DNA of 64,000 bases from Flavobacterium notoginsengisoli (GCF_014207905.1 NZ_JACHLB010000001.1:1056723-1120722); one strand, 5' to 3'; positions 26,524 through 36,016 are shown, counted from the first letter of the stretch. Notes: generated by a model not told the origin, from the sequence alone. Numbers and translations: made by a program.

Positions 26524-27270
26524 CTAGATTACTTTCGCTTCGTTGTGTAATAAATTGATTAACTCATCTAAATTATCTGCAGAAACTAATTTTACTGCTG
26601 ATTTTGGAGCTGGTTTTTCAAATTTCACCGCTTTTGTATTTACTGCTGCATCAACTGGCTCAAGAATAGTTAAAGCTTTAGTTCTTGCAGTCATAATTCC
26701 TCTCATGTTTGGAATACGTAAATCTTTTTCTTCTACAAGACCTTTTTGGGCTCCAATAATTAAAGGTAGAGTAGTACTTACAGTTTCTTTACCTCCGTCA
26801 ATTTCGCGAACAGCTTTTACGTTGTTTCCGTCAACAGTTAAACCTGTGCAAGAGTTTAGGAAATTTGAACCTAAAATACCTGCAATCATTCCAGGAACCA
26901 TTCCTCCATTATAATCTAAAGATTCTTTTCCTGCAATTACAAGATCGTAACCTCCGTTTTTAATTACTTCTGCTAATTGTTTAGCCACAAAAAAACCATC
27001 AGTTGGATTTGCGTTTACACGAATGGCTTCGTTCGCACCAATTGCCAAAGCTTTACGCAATGTTGGTTCAGTATCAGGACCTCCAACGTTTACAACTGTT
27101 ACATTTGCACCTTGTTGTTCTTGAAACCAGATAGCGCGTGTAAGGCCGAATTCGTCGTTAGGATTAATTACATATTGTACGCCGGCTGTATCAAATTCTG
27201 AATCGCCGTTTGTAAAGTTGATTTTTGAAGTAGTATCAGGCACATGGCTGATGCAAACTAGTATTTTCAT
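26524..27270 (-). CDS. etfB: electron transfer flavoprotein subunit beta
   Basis: A 248-residue ETF beta subunit with MKILVCISHVPDTTSKINF at the N-terminus, YVINPNDEFGLTRAIWF, and the conserved AGKESLDYNGGMVPGMIA region that contacts nucleotide. It forms the heterodimer with EtfA. It is first in the two-gene operon. TAAATTTG on the minus strand (27311-27304) is a plausible -7 box, giving a leader of about 28 nt. Confidence 0.95.
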   Translation of the reverse strand: MKILVCISHVPDTTSKINFTNGDSEFDTAGVQYVINPNDEFGLTRAIWFQEQQGANVTVVNVGGPDTEPTLRKALAIGANEAIRVNANPTDGFFVAKQLAEVIKNGGYDLVIAGKESLDYNGGMVPGMIAGILGSNFLNSCTGLTVDGNNVKAVREIDGGKETVSTTLPLIIGAQKGLVEEKDLRIPNMRGIMTARTKALTILEPVDAAVNTKAVKFEKPAPKSAVKLVSADNLDELINLLHNEAKVI

Positions 27271-27772
27271 AAGTATATATTTTGAATTTATAATATGCTT
27301 TTACAAATTTAGAATATTATTTGGAATAATTATACTATGCATGCATAATATTTTTTAAAACTATTACGATTTCGTGAATTGTGTTGTTTTGAGTGAATTT
27401 AATCGGATTCTAAAAATAAAAAATCATTCATTTTGCCTGATTGTTAGGAATTTTGCAATATTCTGATTCGTTGAGTGCATTTATTTTTTGTCCGATAAAT
27501 ACTAAGCTTTTATTTTTTTCGTTTAAAGCATTGAATTTTGAAGAAACAATAATTAAACAAATAAATAAAAGTTTGTAAAAAAAAATAATTATAATGTTTT
27601 AAGTGTGAATTATATGCTATTATATCGTTTTCGTAAATATCACAATTAAGTTTAAAAAGTTAAAAGCTAAAGATGGTGAGAAGTTAGTGCGATTTTAAAT
27701 CTAATTTATGCTTTTAAGTTATTTAAAATATTTATTTTTGCTCTTCAGAAAATTCAACATACAATATAAAAT
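27271..27772. promoter_or_regulatory. divergent intergenic region etfB/pdhB
   Basis: These 502 nt have no supported gene. They hold the etfB -7 box (27304-27311, minus strand) and a pdhB promoter candidate: TTTA 27712-27715, 17-nt spacer, TATTTTTG 27733-27740. A perfect 12-bp palindrome TATGCATGCATA lies at 27336-27347, upstream of the etfB box, and could be an operator. The middle (27350-27700) is AT-rich with nothing recognisable. Confidence 0.5.
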
Positions 27773-28750
27773 ATGAGAACAATACAATTTAGAGAGGCCA
27801 TTTGTGAAGCAATGAGCGAAGAAATGCGTCGCGATGAATCCATATATTTAATGGGAGAAGAGGTTGCAGAATACAATGGAGCTTATAAAGCTTCAAAAGG
27901 AATGCTTGCTGAGTTTGGCGAAAAAAGAGTAATCGATACTCCAATTGCTGAGCTTGGTTTTTCAGGAATTGCAGTAGGTTCTGCAATGAACGGAAACCGC
28001 CCTATTGTAGAATATATGACATTTAACTTCTGTTTAGTTGGTATTGATCAAATTATAAACAACGCTGCTAAAATGCGTCAAATGACAGGAGGGCAATTTA
28101 ATGTGCCTATCGTTTTCCGCGGACCAACAGCTTCTGCTGGTCAATTAGGAGCAACTCACTCACAAGCTTTAGAAAACTGGTTTGCAAACACTCCAGGACT
28201 TAAAGTTGTGGTTCCTTCAACTCCTTACGATGCAAAAGGATTATTGAAATCAGCTATCCGTGACAACGATCCAGTTATTTTCATGGAATCTGAGCAGATG
28301 TACGGAGACAAAGGCGAAGTGCCAGATGGAGAATACACAATTCCTCTAGGTGTTGCTGATATTAAACGTGAAGGAACTGATGTAACTATCGTTTCTTTCG
28401 GAAAAATCATCAAAGAAGCTTTTATCGCTGCTGATGAATTAGCAAAAGAAGGAATCTCTTGTGAGATTATCGACTTAAGAACAGTTCGTCCAATGGACAA
28501 AGACGCAATCTTAAAATCGGTTAAAAAAACAAATCGTTTAGTAATTCTTGAAGAAGCTTGGCCAGTTGCCAGCCTTTCTTCTGAGATTTCTTATATCGTT
28601 CAAGAGCAGGCATTCGACTTCCTTGACGCGCCGATTCAACGTATTACAACTGCAGATACTCCTGCGCCTTACTCTCCAGTATTATTAAAAGACTGGTTGC
28701 CAAACGCTGGTGATGTAGTAAAAGCAGTTAAAAAAGTATTGTACAAATAA
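27773..28750 (+). CDS. pdhB: pyruvate dehydrogenase E1 component subunit beta
   Basis: A 325-residue TPP-dependent E1 beta chain with REAICEAMSEEMRRDESIYLMGE, DTPIAELGFSGIAVGSAMNG, RGPTASAGQLGATHSQ and LRTVRPMDKDAI. With E1 alpha it decarboxylates pyruvate in the dehydrogenase complex. The E1 alpha and E2 genes are not adjacent, which is common in Flavobacteriia. The branched-chain E1 beta is an alternative, but the sequence reads closer to PdhB. It is followed by a terminator. Confidence 0.92.
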   Translation: MRTIQFREAICEAMSEEMRRDESIYLMGEEVAEYNGAYKASKGMLAEFGEKRVIDTPIAELGFSGIAVGSAMNGNRPIVEYMTFNFCLVGIDQIINNAAKMRQMTGGQFNVPIVFRGPTASAGQLGATHSQALENWFANTPGLKVVVPSTPYDAKGLLKSAIRDNDPVIFMESEQMYGDKGEVPDGEYTIPLGVADIKREGTDVTIVSFGKIIKEAFIAADELAKEGISCEIIDLRTVRPMDKDAILKSVKKTNRLVILEEAWPVASLSSEISYIVQEQAFDFLDAPIQRITTADTPAPYSPVLLKDWLPNAGDVVKAVKKVLYK

Positions 28751-28770
28751 TACATATTTAAAATACTCAC

Positions 28771-28810
28771 AAAACTTCATAATTCATAGTTAATTGATGA
28801 AGTTTTTTTT
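28771..28810 (+). terminator. terminator of pdhB
   Basis: A 10-bp stem AAAACTTCAT/ATGAAGTTTT with a 16-nt loop is followed by a run of T. It overlaps the upstream alternative starts (28794, 28797) of the next frame, which supports the later start at 28821. Confidence 0.78.
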
Positions 28811-28820
28811 TGCCCAGACA

Positions 28821-31322
28821 ATGAAAAGAATAATTTTACTCAGCCTATTTTTTGTATTCGCATTTGCGGCTATTGCTACTGCACAAACGAAAGTGAGTGG
28901 AATTGTTTTGGATAAGTCAAATCAACCGATACCTTTTGCCAATGTTGTATTCAAGGGATCTAATACTGGAATCGTTTCTAATGAAGATGGACGTTTTTAT
29001 CTGGAATCTCCAAATACCTACACAGCGCTAGTAGTTACTTCTGCTGGTTTTTCAGATAAGGAAGTTCCTTTAGAAAAAGCGGTTAATTATAATTTTAAAA
29101 TTGTTTTAGGCGAAGCTGAAGCGCTTAATGAAGTTGTAATTTACACGGGCAAAACTTCTAAAAAAAACAATCCGGCATTGGATATTTTGAGGAAAATTTG
29201 GGAACGAAAACGTAAAAACGGATTGTACCAATTCAATCAATATCAAATGCAAAAGTATGAAAAGGTTGAGTTTGATATGAACACGATTGACAGCGCGTTC
29301 ATGAAAAACAAACTTTTCAAAGGTATGGAGTTTGTCTTCAATCACGTTGATACTTCTGATGTTACGGGAAAAACCTATCTTCCAATTTTTATAAACGAAT
29401 CGGTTTACGATGTTTATGGAGATAATAAACTTAAAAAGGTAAAAGAAAACTTAACTGGAAATAAAATGTCTGGTTTCAATGGGAATCAGCAGATTTTATC
29501 TTTTGTAAAAGACCTTTATTCTGATTATAATATTTACGACAATCATCTTAAGTTTTTTGATAAAAGCTTTACGAGTCCACTTTCTAAAACAGGAATTGAC
29601 GTATATAATTATGTGTTGAAAGACAGTGCTTATATTGATAAAAAATGGTGTTTTAATATTGTTTTTTATCCAAGACGTAAAAATGAATTAACCTTTAAAG
29701 GGGATTTTTGGGTTAATGATACCACTTTTGCGATCAAGAAAATTAATATGGGTGTTACTAAAAGTGCCAATATTAACTGGGTAAAAGATATTTATATCGA
29801 ACAGGAATTTGAAGTAGAAAATGATTCTGTTTTTCTTTTGACACGAGATTATATGATGTCTGATTTTGCTTTAAACAAAAAAGAAAAATCAAAAGGAGTT
29901 TACGGAAAACGTACTACTTTATATCGAAATCATAAATTCAATATCCAGAAACCAGAGAAGTTTTATAAAGAGGAAGTCAATTTTATTGATAACGCAGTTT
30001 ATGAACGGCCGCCAGAATTCTGGGAAGAAAATCGTTTCGAAAAACTAAATAAAGACGAAGCGGGCATCTATAAAATGCTTGATACCTTGCAAACCGTCAA
30101 ACGATTCAAGCAACTTTACAATCTCGTCTCGATTTTAGGAAGTGGTTATATTGAGTTTAAAAATTTTGATTACGGACCAATTTTCTCCACTTTTGGCTAT
30201 AATGAAGTTGAAGGATTAAGATTGAGAGTTGGAGGAAGAACTTATTTCGGACCAAATGACCCATGGCGTATTCAGGCTTATACGGCTTACGGATTTGATG
30301 ATAATAAATTCAAATATGGTGTTTCTGGAAAATGGATGGTCGATAAGAAAAATCGAGTTATTATCTCTGGAGGAAATAGGCGGGATATCGAACAGATTGG
30401 AGCCAGTCTAACCACAACAAATGATGTTTTAGGTCGAAGTTTTGCATCTTCTGCTTTGTTTACAACAGGAAGCAATGGAAAATTAACGAACATTAATTTG
30501 AGTAATGTCTCTATTGAGATGGAAGCCAAGAAGAACTTTATTATTCAGGCTGGACTTTCGTATCGAACATTAGAATCGGCATCTAAAACTTTTAGCTTAG
30601 ACTATTACACAACCTTACCTAGTGCAGCAAATCCAGCCGGAGTTGTTCAAAGTATGGTAAAGCAATCTGAAGCTAATATTCAGTTTGAATATATGCCAAA
30701 TAGAAAAACTATTGGTTATGGTGTAGAAAGAGATCTAGTAGACAGCCCTTTCAGCCATTTCTTTGTAAACTTTAGTTATGGACTTAAAGGTGTTTTTGAT
30801 AGTGATTTTGCTTACGAGAAAATTCAGGTTTTCTACAGACAGCCAATTATTATCGGACCTTTAGGAAGAACAAATATCACAATTGAAACTGGAAAAACAT
30901 TTGGAACAATTCCGTTAGGTTTAATGAGTGTTATCCCTGGAAACCAGACTTATTTTACAATTGAAAATACGTTTAGTAACTTGAATTTTTATGAGTTCGT
31001 TACCGATCAATATACTACGCTACAATGGAATCACGATTTTGGAGGAAGATTGTTTGCTAGAATTCCATTTATGAGAAAATTAAACTGGAGAGAGTTTATT
31101 GGAATTAGAGCTGTTCACGGAACTATTTCTGATGCCAATCGTGCCATCAATGCTTCTGGTTTGCCATACAATGCTCCAGAAAAAGTGTATTGGGAATATA
31201 ATGCAGGAATTGGAAATATCTTTAAAGTTTTTCGTCTTGATTTCTCCTGGAGAGGAAATTATCTAGATATGCCGGATGCTCATAAATTTGCTATAAAAGG
31301 ATCTTTCGGATTCTATTTCTAG
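28821..31322 (+). CDS. DUF5686 outer-membrane protein with carboxypeptidase-regulatory-like domain
   Basis: An 833-residue protein: signal peptide (MKRIILLSLFFVFAFAAIATAQ), one CarboxypepD_reg-like beta-sandwich (about 23-100, VSGIVLDKSNQPIPFANVVF), then a large DUF5686 region ending in a probable barrel (C-terminal strand FAIKGSFGFYF). These proteins are abundant in the Bacteroidota outer membrane and are of unknown function; they are not TonB receptors because no plug domain is visible. The next gene starts 18 nt later and may be co-transcribed. Confidence 0.83.
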   Translation: MKRIILLSLFFVFAFAAIATAQTKVSGIVLDKSNQPIPFANVVFKGSNTGIVSNEDGRFYLESPNTYTALVVTSAGFSDKEVPLEKAVNYNFKIVLGEAEALNEVVIYTGKTSKKNNPALDILRKIWERKRKNGLYQFNQYQMQKYEKVEFDMNTIDSAFMKNKLFKGMEFVFNHVDTSDVTGKTYLPIFINESVYDVYGDNKLKKVKENLTGNKMSGFNGNQQILSFVKDLYSDYNIYDNHLKFFDKSFTSPLSKTGIDVYNYVLKDSAYIDKKWCFNIVFYPRRKNELTFKGDFWVNDTTFAIKKINMGVTKSANINWVKDIYIEQEFEVENDSVFLLTRDYMMSDFALNKKEKSKGVYGKRTTLYRNHKFNIQKPEKFYKEEVNFIDNAVYERPPEFWEENRFEKLNKDEAGIYKMLDTLQTVKRFKQLYNLVSILGSGYIEFKNFDYGPIFSTFGYNEVEGLRLRVGGRTYFGPNDPWRIQAYTAYGFDDNKFKYGVSGKWMVDKKNRVIISGGNRRDIEQIGASLTTTNDVLGRSFASSALFTTGSNGKLTNINLSNVSIEMEAKKNFIIQAGLSYRTLESASKTFSLDYYTTLPSAANPAGVVQSMVKQSEANIQFEYMPNRKTIGYGVERDLVDSPFSHFFVNFSYGLKGVFDSDFAYEKIQVFYRQPIIIGPLGRTNITIETGKTFGTIPLGLMSVIPGNQTYFTIENTFSNLNFYEFVTDQYTTLQWNHDFGGRLFARIPFMRKLNWREFIGIRAVHGTISDANRAINASGLPYNAPEKVYWEYNAGIGNIFKVFRLDFSWRGNYLDMPDAHKFAIKGSFGFYF

Positions 31323-31340
31323 TCAGATTAATAAAATATA

Positions 31341-32216
31341 ATGAAACAAATGAACAAGAATTTCTTTGTAAAAACTCATGGATTAGGAAATGAATATATA
31401 GTGCTTGACGGCAAGAATATTACATTTGAACTAACTCAAAAAGCCATAACAAGAATCTGTAACGTAAATTTCGGAATAGGTTCTGACGGTATTCTTTTAT
31501 TAGTTGATTCTGACCGTGCTGATATCGGTTTACAGATATTCAATCCGGACGGTTCTGAAGCAGAGAAAAGCGGAAACGGATTGCGTATATTTTGCAAATA
31601 TGTTTTTGATTATGGAATCATAACTAAAAACGAATTTACTGTTGAAACAAAAGGCGGAATCGTAAAAGCTACGATTGAAGAAACGGTGAATAATAAAGCA
31701 AAAATCATCACTGTCGATATGGGACAGGCGATTTTTAAATCAGATTTGATTCCTACAAAGTTTGAAACTCCGGAAGTTAATAATGCTACAATTGAAGCAA
31801 ATGGTAAATCTTTTGATGTAAATTGTGTTTCAGTTGGAAATCCACATTGCGTTATTCTGAAAGAGGATTTAAGTATTGATGAAATCAAACAATTTGGTCC
31901 TTTTTTAGAAAATCACGAAATGTTTCCAAATCGAATCAATGTGCAGTTTGCAAAAGTGATTAACAGAAATGAAGTGGAAGTGCTGATTTGGGAAAGAGGA
32001 GCCGGATTTACCCTTGCGTCAGGAAGCTCTTCTTGTGCCGTTGCAAGTGTAATGAAAAAGAAAGGGTTGGTAGATGAAAATATCACAATTAAAATGCAGG
32101 GTGGAACTTTAAAAATTAAAGTTGATTCTGATTTTAATATTAGAATGACAGGAGAAGTTAGAGAAATTTGTTCTGGTATTTTAAGCGAAGAACTAATAGA
32201 AGATGTTAATTTGTAA
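31341..32216 (+). CDS. dapF: diaminopimelate epimerase homologue lacking both catalytic cysteines
   Basis: A 291-residue DapF-fold protein with HGLGNEYIVLDG, FGIGSDGILLL, FNPDGSEAEKSGNGLRIF, VGNPHCVIL, FPNRINVQF and WERGAGFTLASGSSSCAV. Substrate-binding residues of DapF (Asn in GNPHC, Asn in PNRIN, Glu-Arg in WERGAG) are kept. The two cysteines that swap the alpha proton are both Ser (Ser77 in EKSGNG, Ser227 in ASGSSS). Within the DapF/proline-racemase fold, Cys-to-Ser changes are linked to altered chemistry such as dehydration. It may therefore not be the cell's DAP epimerase. The start may be codon 1 or 4. It is closed by a very strong terminator. Confidence 0.75.
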   Translation: MKQMNKNFFVKTHGLGNEYIVLDGKNITFELTQKAITRICNVNFGIGSDGILLLVDSDRADIGLQIFNPDGSEAEKSGNGLRIFCKYVFDYGIITKNEFTVETKGGIVKATIEETVNNKAKIITVDMGQAIFKSDLIPTKFETPEVNNATIEANGKSFDVNCVSVGNPHCVILKEDLSIDEIKQFGPFLENHEMFPNRINVQFAKVINRNEVEVLIWERGAGFTLASGSSSCAVASVMKKKGLVDENITIKMQGGTLKIKVDSDFNIRMTGEVREICSGILSEELIEDVNL

Positions 32217-32249
32217 ACACTTTTATTAACTCTCTGTTAGATAACATAG

Positions 32250-32297
32250 AAAGTACATTAATTTATGAATAAACTTCATAGATTAATGTACTTTTTT
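32250..32297 (+). terminator. very stable terminator after the dapF-like gene
   Basis: A near-continuous stem of about 20 bp: AAAGTACATTAAT (32250-32262) pairs with 32282-32294, a T-G wobble follows, and inside it TATGAA/TTCATA with a 5-nt loop, then a T run. Confidence 0.92.
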
Positions 32298-32299
32298 CA

Positions 32300-32329
32300 T
32301 TGTAAAAAGGGATTCTTTAGTTACTTTTG
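32300..32329 (+). promoter_or_regulatory. ppa promoter
   Basis: TTG (32300-32302), a 19-nt spacer and TACTTTTG (32322-32329) fit the Bacteroidota consensus exactly. The ppa ATG is 34 nt downstream. It begins just after the preceding terminator. Confidence 0.75.
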
Positions 32330-32362
32330 CAACCGAAATTATAGAAACAATAAAAAACGAAA

Positions 32363-32893
32363 ATGACCGCAGACAAATTAACGACTTTCGATGTATTAAT
32401 CGAAATACCAAGAGGAAGCAGAAATAAATACGAGTACGATTTTGAAATTAAAAGAATGCGTTTCGACAGAATGTTATTCTCTTCAATGATGTACCCAGCT
32501 GATTACGGATTTATTCCAGAAACTTTAGCTTTAGACGGAGATCCTCTTGACGTATTAGTTTTGGTAAACGAACCAACTTTCCCTGGATGTGTTATGGAAG
32601 TTAAGCCAATCGGAGTTTTCCACATGGCAGATGACAAAGGACCAGACGAGAAAATTATTTGTGTACCAGTTTCAGATCCAATTTGGAATTCATTAAATGA
32701 TCTTTCAGATATTAACCCACACTTAGTAAAAGAAATTGAGCACTTTTTCCAAGTTTACAAGGACCTTGAAAACAAAAAAGTAGATGTAGAAGGATGGGGA
32801 GACGTAAAAGAAGCTTACGACATTATCGCTGAGTGTACAAAACGTTTTGATGATATTGAAAATAAACCAGCAGGATTATTTAGCATTAAATAA
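32363..32893 (+). CDS. ppa: inorganic pyrophosphatase (family I)
   Basis: A 176-residue soluble Mg-dependent PPase that hydrolyses pyrophosphate in the cytoplasm. It shows IEIPRGSRNKYEYD, YPADYGFIPETLALDGDPLDVLVL (with the signature aspartates), DPIWNSLNDL and HFFQVYKDLENKKV. It is encoded just upstream of the membrane pyrophosphatase, but a terminator separates them, so the two ways of removing PPi are probably controlled independently. Confidence 0.97.
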   Translation: MTADKLTTFDVLIEIPRGSRNKYEYDFEIKRMRFDRMLFSSMMYPADYGFIPETLALDGDPLDVLVLVNEPTFPGCVMEVKPIGVFHMADDKGPDEKIICVPVSDPIWNSLNDLSDINPHLVKEIEHFFQVYKDLENKKVDVEGWGDVKEAYDIIAECTKRFDDIENKPAGLFSIK

Positions 32894-32914
32894 TTTAAGC
32901 ACCCATAATATATA

Positions 32915-32951
32915 AAAAAAGCAATACTGCCGTCAGGAGTATTGCTTTTTT
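32915..32951 (+). terminator. terminator of ppa
   Basis: A 14-bp stem with core GCAATACT/AGTATTGC and a 9-nt loop, ending in a T run. Confidence 0.92.
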
Positions 32952-33006
32952 GTTTAAATTCGTTTTAGTTAGATTGTTGACTATTAACCAAAACCATTAA
33001 TATATT

Positions 33007-35559
33007 ATGAATGCATTTATGATTTACCTGCCAATTGTTATGGCAGTTTTAGGATTACTTTTCATGGGAATAAAAAGGAGTTGGGTTTTAAAACAAGACG
33101 CCGGAGACGGTAAGATGAAAGAGATTTCAGATTACATCTACGAAGGAGCCTTAGCCTTCCTCAAAGCAGAATATAAACTATTAACCATATTTGTAATTAT
33201 TGCCAGTTTAGCATTAGCAGGAATTACTTTTATCCCAGGAGTTAAAACACATTTATTAATCGTAATTGCATTTATTTTTGGTGCCTTGTTTTCAGCGTAT
33301 GCGGGAAATATTGGAATGAAAATAGCGACTAAAACAAACGTTAGAACTACTCAGGCTGCGCGTACAAGTCTACCTCAGGCTTTAAAAGTATCTTTTGGTG
33401 GAGGAACGGTAATGGGATTAGGCGTTGCAGGGCTGGCAGTTTTAGGATTGACAGCTTTTTTTATAATCTTTTTTAATCTATTTTCTGATGGAGTTTGGAA
33501 AGATACCGATACCATGACAGTAGTTCTAGAAACTTTAGCAGGTTTTTCACTAGGAGCTGAATCAATTGCTTTGTTTGCCAGAGTTGGAGGAGGAATCTAT
33601 ACAAAAGCTGCCGATGTTGGTGCCGATTTAGTTGGTAAAGTAGAAGCAGGAATTCCAGAAGATGATCCTCGTAATCCAGCTACAATTGCAGATAACGTAG
33701 GTGATAACGTAGGAGATGTTGCAGGTATGGGAGCTGACTTATTTGGTTCGTATGTGGCAACAGTTTTAGCAGCAATGGTTCTTGGAAACTATGTTATAAA
33801 AGATATGGGCGGAAGCATCAATGATGCTTTTGGCGGTATCGGACCAATTTTGCTTCCAATGGCTATTGCCGGTTTCGGGATTTTATTCTCCATTATCGGA
33901 ACTTTTTTAGTAAAAATTTCAGATGACAATGCTAAAGAAGCACAGGTTCAGAAAGCGTTAAATATAGGAAACTGGGTTTCTATTGTTTTAACTGCTGTTG
34001 CCTGTTTCTTTTTAGTACAGCACATGCTTCCAGAAACTATGCAAATGACATTCTTTGGAGAAGGATCTAAAGCCATTTCCTCAATGCGAGTTTTCTACGC
34101 AACATTAGTCGGATTAGTTGTTGGTGGAGCTATTTCTTCCGTAACAGAATATTATACGGGTTTAGGGACAAAACCAGTTTTAGCAATTGTTCAAAAATCG
34201 TCTACGGGAGCAGGAACAAACGTAATCGCAGGTTTAGCAACAGGAATGATTTCTACTTTTCCAACAGTAATTTTGTTTGCTGTAGCTATTTGGATTTCAT
34301 ATGCTTTGGCAGGATTTTATGGTGTTGCTTTGGCAGCTTCGGCTATGATGGCAACAACAGCTATGCAATTGGCAATTGATGCTTTCGGACCAATTTCAGA
34401 TAACGCTGGAGGAATCGCCGAAATGAGCGAATTACCAAAAGAAGTTCGTACCAGAACCGATATTTTAGATTCAGTAGGAAATACAACTGCAGCAACTGGA
34501 AAAGGTTTTGCAATTGCTTCTGCGGCATTAACTTCATTAGCTTTATTTGCAGCTTACGTAACTTTTACAGGAATTGACGGAATTAATATTTTTAAAGCAC
34601 CGGTTTTAGCGATGCTATTTGTAGGCGGAATGATTCCAGTAGTTTTCTCTGCTTTAGCAATGAATTCTGTTGGAAAAGCAGCAATGGATATGGTGTACGA
34701 AGTTCGTCGCCAATTCAAAGAAATTGCTGGAATTATGGAAGGAACAGGAAAACCTGAATACGGAAAATGTGTTGAAATTTCTACAAAAGCCGCTTTACGC
34801 GAAATGATGCTTCCTGGAATTCTAACGATTGGTTTCCCGATTTTAATTGTACTTATAGGAAAGCTAGTTTACGCAGACAACAACCAGTTGATTGCTGAAA
34901 TGTTAGGAGGATATATGGCTGGAGTTACCGTTTCTGGAGTTCTTTGGGCAGTTTTCCAAAACAATGCGGGAGGAGCTTGGGATAATGCTAAAAAATCATT
35001 CGAAGCTGGTGTTATGATTAATGGAGAAATGACGTACAAAGGTTCAGACGCGCACAAAGCGGCCGTGACTGGAGATACTGTTGGAGATCCGTTTAAAGAT
35101 ACTTCTGGGCCATCAATGAATATTTTAATCAAATTAACTTGTTTGATCGGATTAGTGATTGCTCCAATTTTAGGCGAAGGAAGTACACATTCTGACATTG
35201 CAGGAAAAGCTTCTTGCTGTGCAAAAACAGAAATGCATGCAGATGGCTTTTCTAAATGTGGTGACATGTCTAAAATGACAAAAGAAGAGTGTATTAAAAT
35301 GTGTAAAGAAAAAGGCTGTTCTCCAGAAGAAACTGCTAAATGTTTAGCTCATTTTGATGAAAATGGAAATCCTTATAAAAAAACAGATTGCTTTGACACG
35401 AGCAAATATGAGAAAAAATCATCTGTGAAAGTAGAAGTGAAAAATATAAACGGAAAAACTACCGGAACTGTAACTAAAACAGAAAATGGTAAAACAACTA
35501 CAGAAGTTTTTGAAGGAACAGAAGAAGAAGTTTTAGCAAAAGTTGAAGCTGCGAAATAA
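33007..35559 (+). CDS. hppA: K+-dependent membrane (Na+/H+-translocating) pyrophosphatase with Cys-rich C-terminal extension
   Basis: An 850-residue protein. Residues 1-728 form the usual polytopic M-PPase, with the catalytic run DDPRNPATIADNVGDNVGDV and GADLFGS. GNTTAATGKGFA carries the Ala that marks K+-dependent enzymes, which pump Na+ and/or H+. After LIAPILGE-like core ending GEGSTHSD comes an extension (about 729-850) with eight cysteines (737, 738, 751, 762, 766, 771, 779, 795), including KASCC and ECIKMCKEKGC, then a Thr/Lys-rich, beta-prone tail. I recognise no family for the extension; metal binding is only a suggestion. Two hairpins follow the gene, at 35572-35604 and 35616-35649. 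Confidence 0.93.
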   Translation: MNAFMIYLPIVMAVLGLLFMGIKRSWVLKQDAGDGKMKEISDYIYEGALAFLKAEYKLLTIFVIIASLALAGITFIPGVKTHLLIVIAFIFGALFSAYAGNIGMKIATKTNVRTTQAARTSLPQALKVSFGGGTVMGLGVAGLAVLGLTAFFIIFFNLFSDGVWKDTDTMTVVLETLAGFSLGAESIALFARVGGGIYTKAADVGADLVGKVEAGIPEDDPRNPATIADNVGDNVGDVAGMGADLFGSYVATVLAAMVLGNYVIKDMGGSINDAFGGIGPILLPMAIAGFGILFSIIGTFLVKISDDNAKEAQVQKALNIGNWVSIVLTAVACFFLVQHMLPETMQMTFFGEGSKAISSMRVFYATLVGLVVGGAISSVTEYYTGLGTKPVLAIVQKSSTGAGTNVIAGLATGMISTFPTVILFAVAIWISYALAGFYGVALAASAMMATTAMQLAIDAFGPISDNAGGIAEMSELPKEVRTRTDILDSVGNTTAATGKGFAIASAALTSLALFAAYVTFTGIDGINIFKAPVLAMLFVGGMIPVVFSALAMNSVGKAAMDMVYEVRRQFKEIAGIMEGTGKPEYGKCVEISTKAALREMMLPGILTIGFPILIVLIGKLVYADNNQLIAEMLGGYMAGVTVSGVLWAVFQNNAGGAWDNAKKSFEAGVMINGEMTYKGSDAHKAAVTGDTVGDPFKDTSGPSMNILIKLTCLIGLVIAPILGEGSTHSDIAGKASCCAKTEMHADGFSKCGDMSKMTKEECIKMCKEKGCSPEETAKCLAHFDENGNPYKKTDCFDTSKYEKKSSVKVEVKNINGKTTGTVTKTENGKTTTEVFEGTEEEVLAKVEAAK

Positions 35560-35615
35560 CAATAACATGATAGCTTTGTCAAAGTTTTAAACTTTGAGAA
35601 AGCTTCTTGAAACAG

Positions 35616-35649
35616 AAAATGCCTCTAAATAATTTTAGAGGCATTTTTT
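35616..35649. terminator. terminator hairpin A (hppA and higA ends)
   Basis: A 14-bp stem around ATGCCTCTAAA/TTTAGAGGCAT with a 4-nt loop and a T run. It overlaps the higA stop codon. An exact inverted copy of these 34 nt lies at 36402-36435, on the other side of higBA. Confidence 0.9.
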
Positions 35650-36016
35650 ATGAAATTAATGCATATTCTTTAATCAAAACAGAGGCGGGAATATGAAGTT
35701 TTTCTGTTAGAACCCTAATTTGTTTAATTGTCAATGCTCTTTTTCTATTGAATAACTCAGAAACTCTTGAACGGCTATTTAAAATAATTCCTAAATCGGC
35801 ATCTGTTAATCCATTTTGTTCCATCATAAATTTGATTGCTTCAATTGGATCAGGATCAGGAATCGGATATTTTAGTTGTTCATATTTTTCAATAAGTGTT
35901 ACTAAAATATCTAATTCATCTCCTTCAATAGTATCTGGTTTTGCATCAAAAAGAAAATTTACTCTCTCTAAAGCAATATTATAATCATCTTCTGTTTTTA
36001 TAGGTCTTACATCCAT
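35648..36016 (-). CDS. higA: type II antitoxin, HigA family
   Basis: A 122-residue protein of the HigA/XRE antitoxin type. An N-terminal helical region (TEDDYNIALERVNFLFDA, DELDILVTLIEKYEQ) precedes a helix-turn-helix (LTDADLGIILNSRSRVSELFNRKRALTI). It is expected to neutralise HigB and repress the operon. It follows the toxin gene by 2 nt, in the reversed toxin-first order typical of higBA. Confidence 0.9.
   Translation of the reverse strand: MDVRPIKTEDDYNIALERVNFLFDAKPDTIEGDELDILVTLIEKYEQLKYPIPDPDPIEAIKFMMEQNGLTDADLGIILNSRSRVSELFNRKRALTIKQIRVLTEKLHIPASVLIKEYALIS

Noticed and set aside
26543..26914. Plus-strand 123-codon open frame opposite etfB
   Set aside because: It is antisense to a well-recognised etfB, with low-complexity Ser/Pro content typical of shadow frames.
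27350..27700. Possible small gene or RNA in the etfB/pdhB gap
   Set aside because: AT-rich sequence with no sustained frame, no strong hairpin and no terminator; nothing to support.
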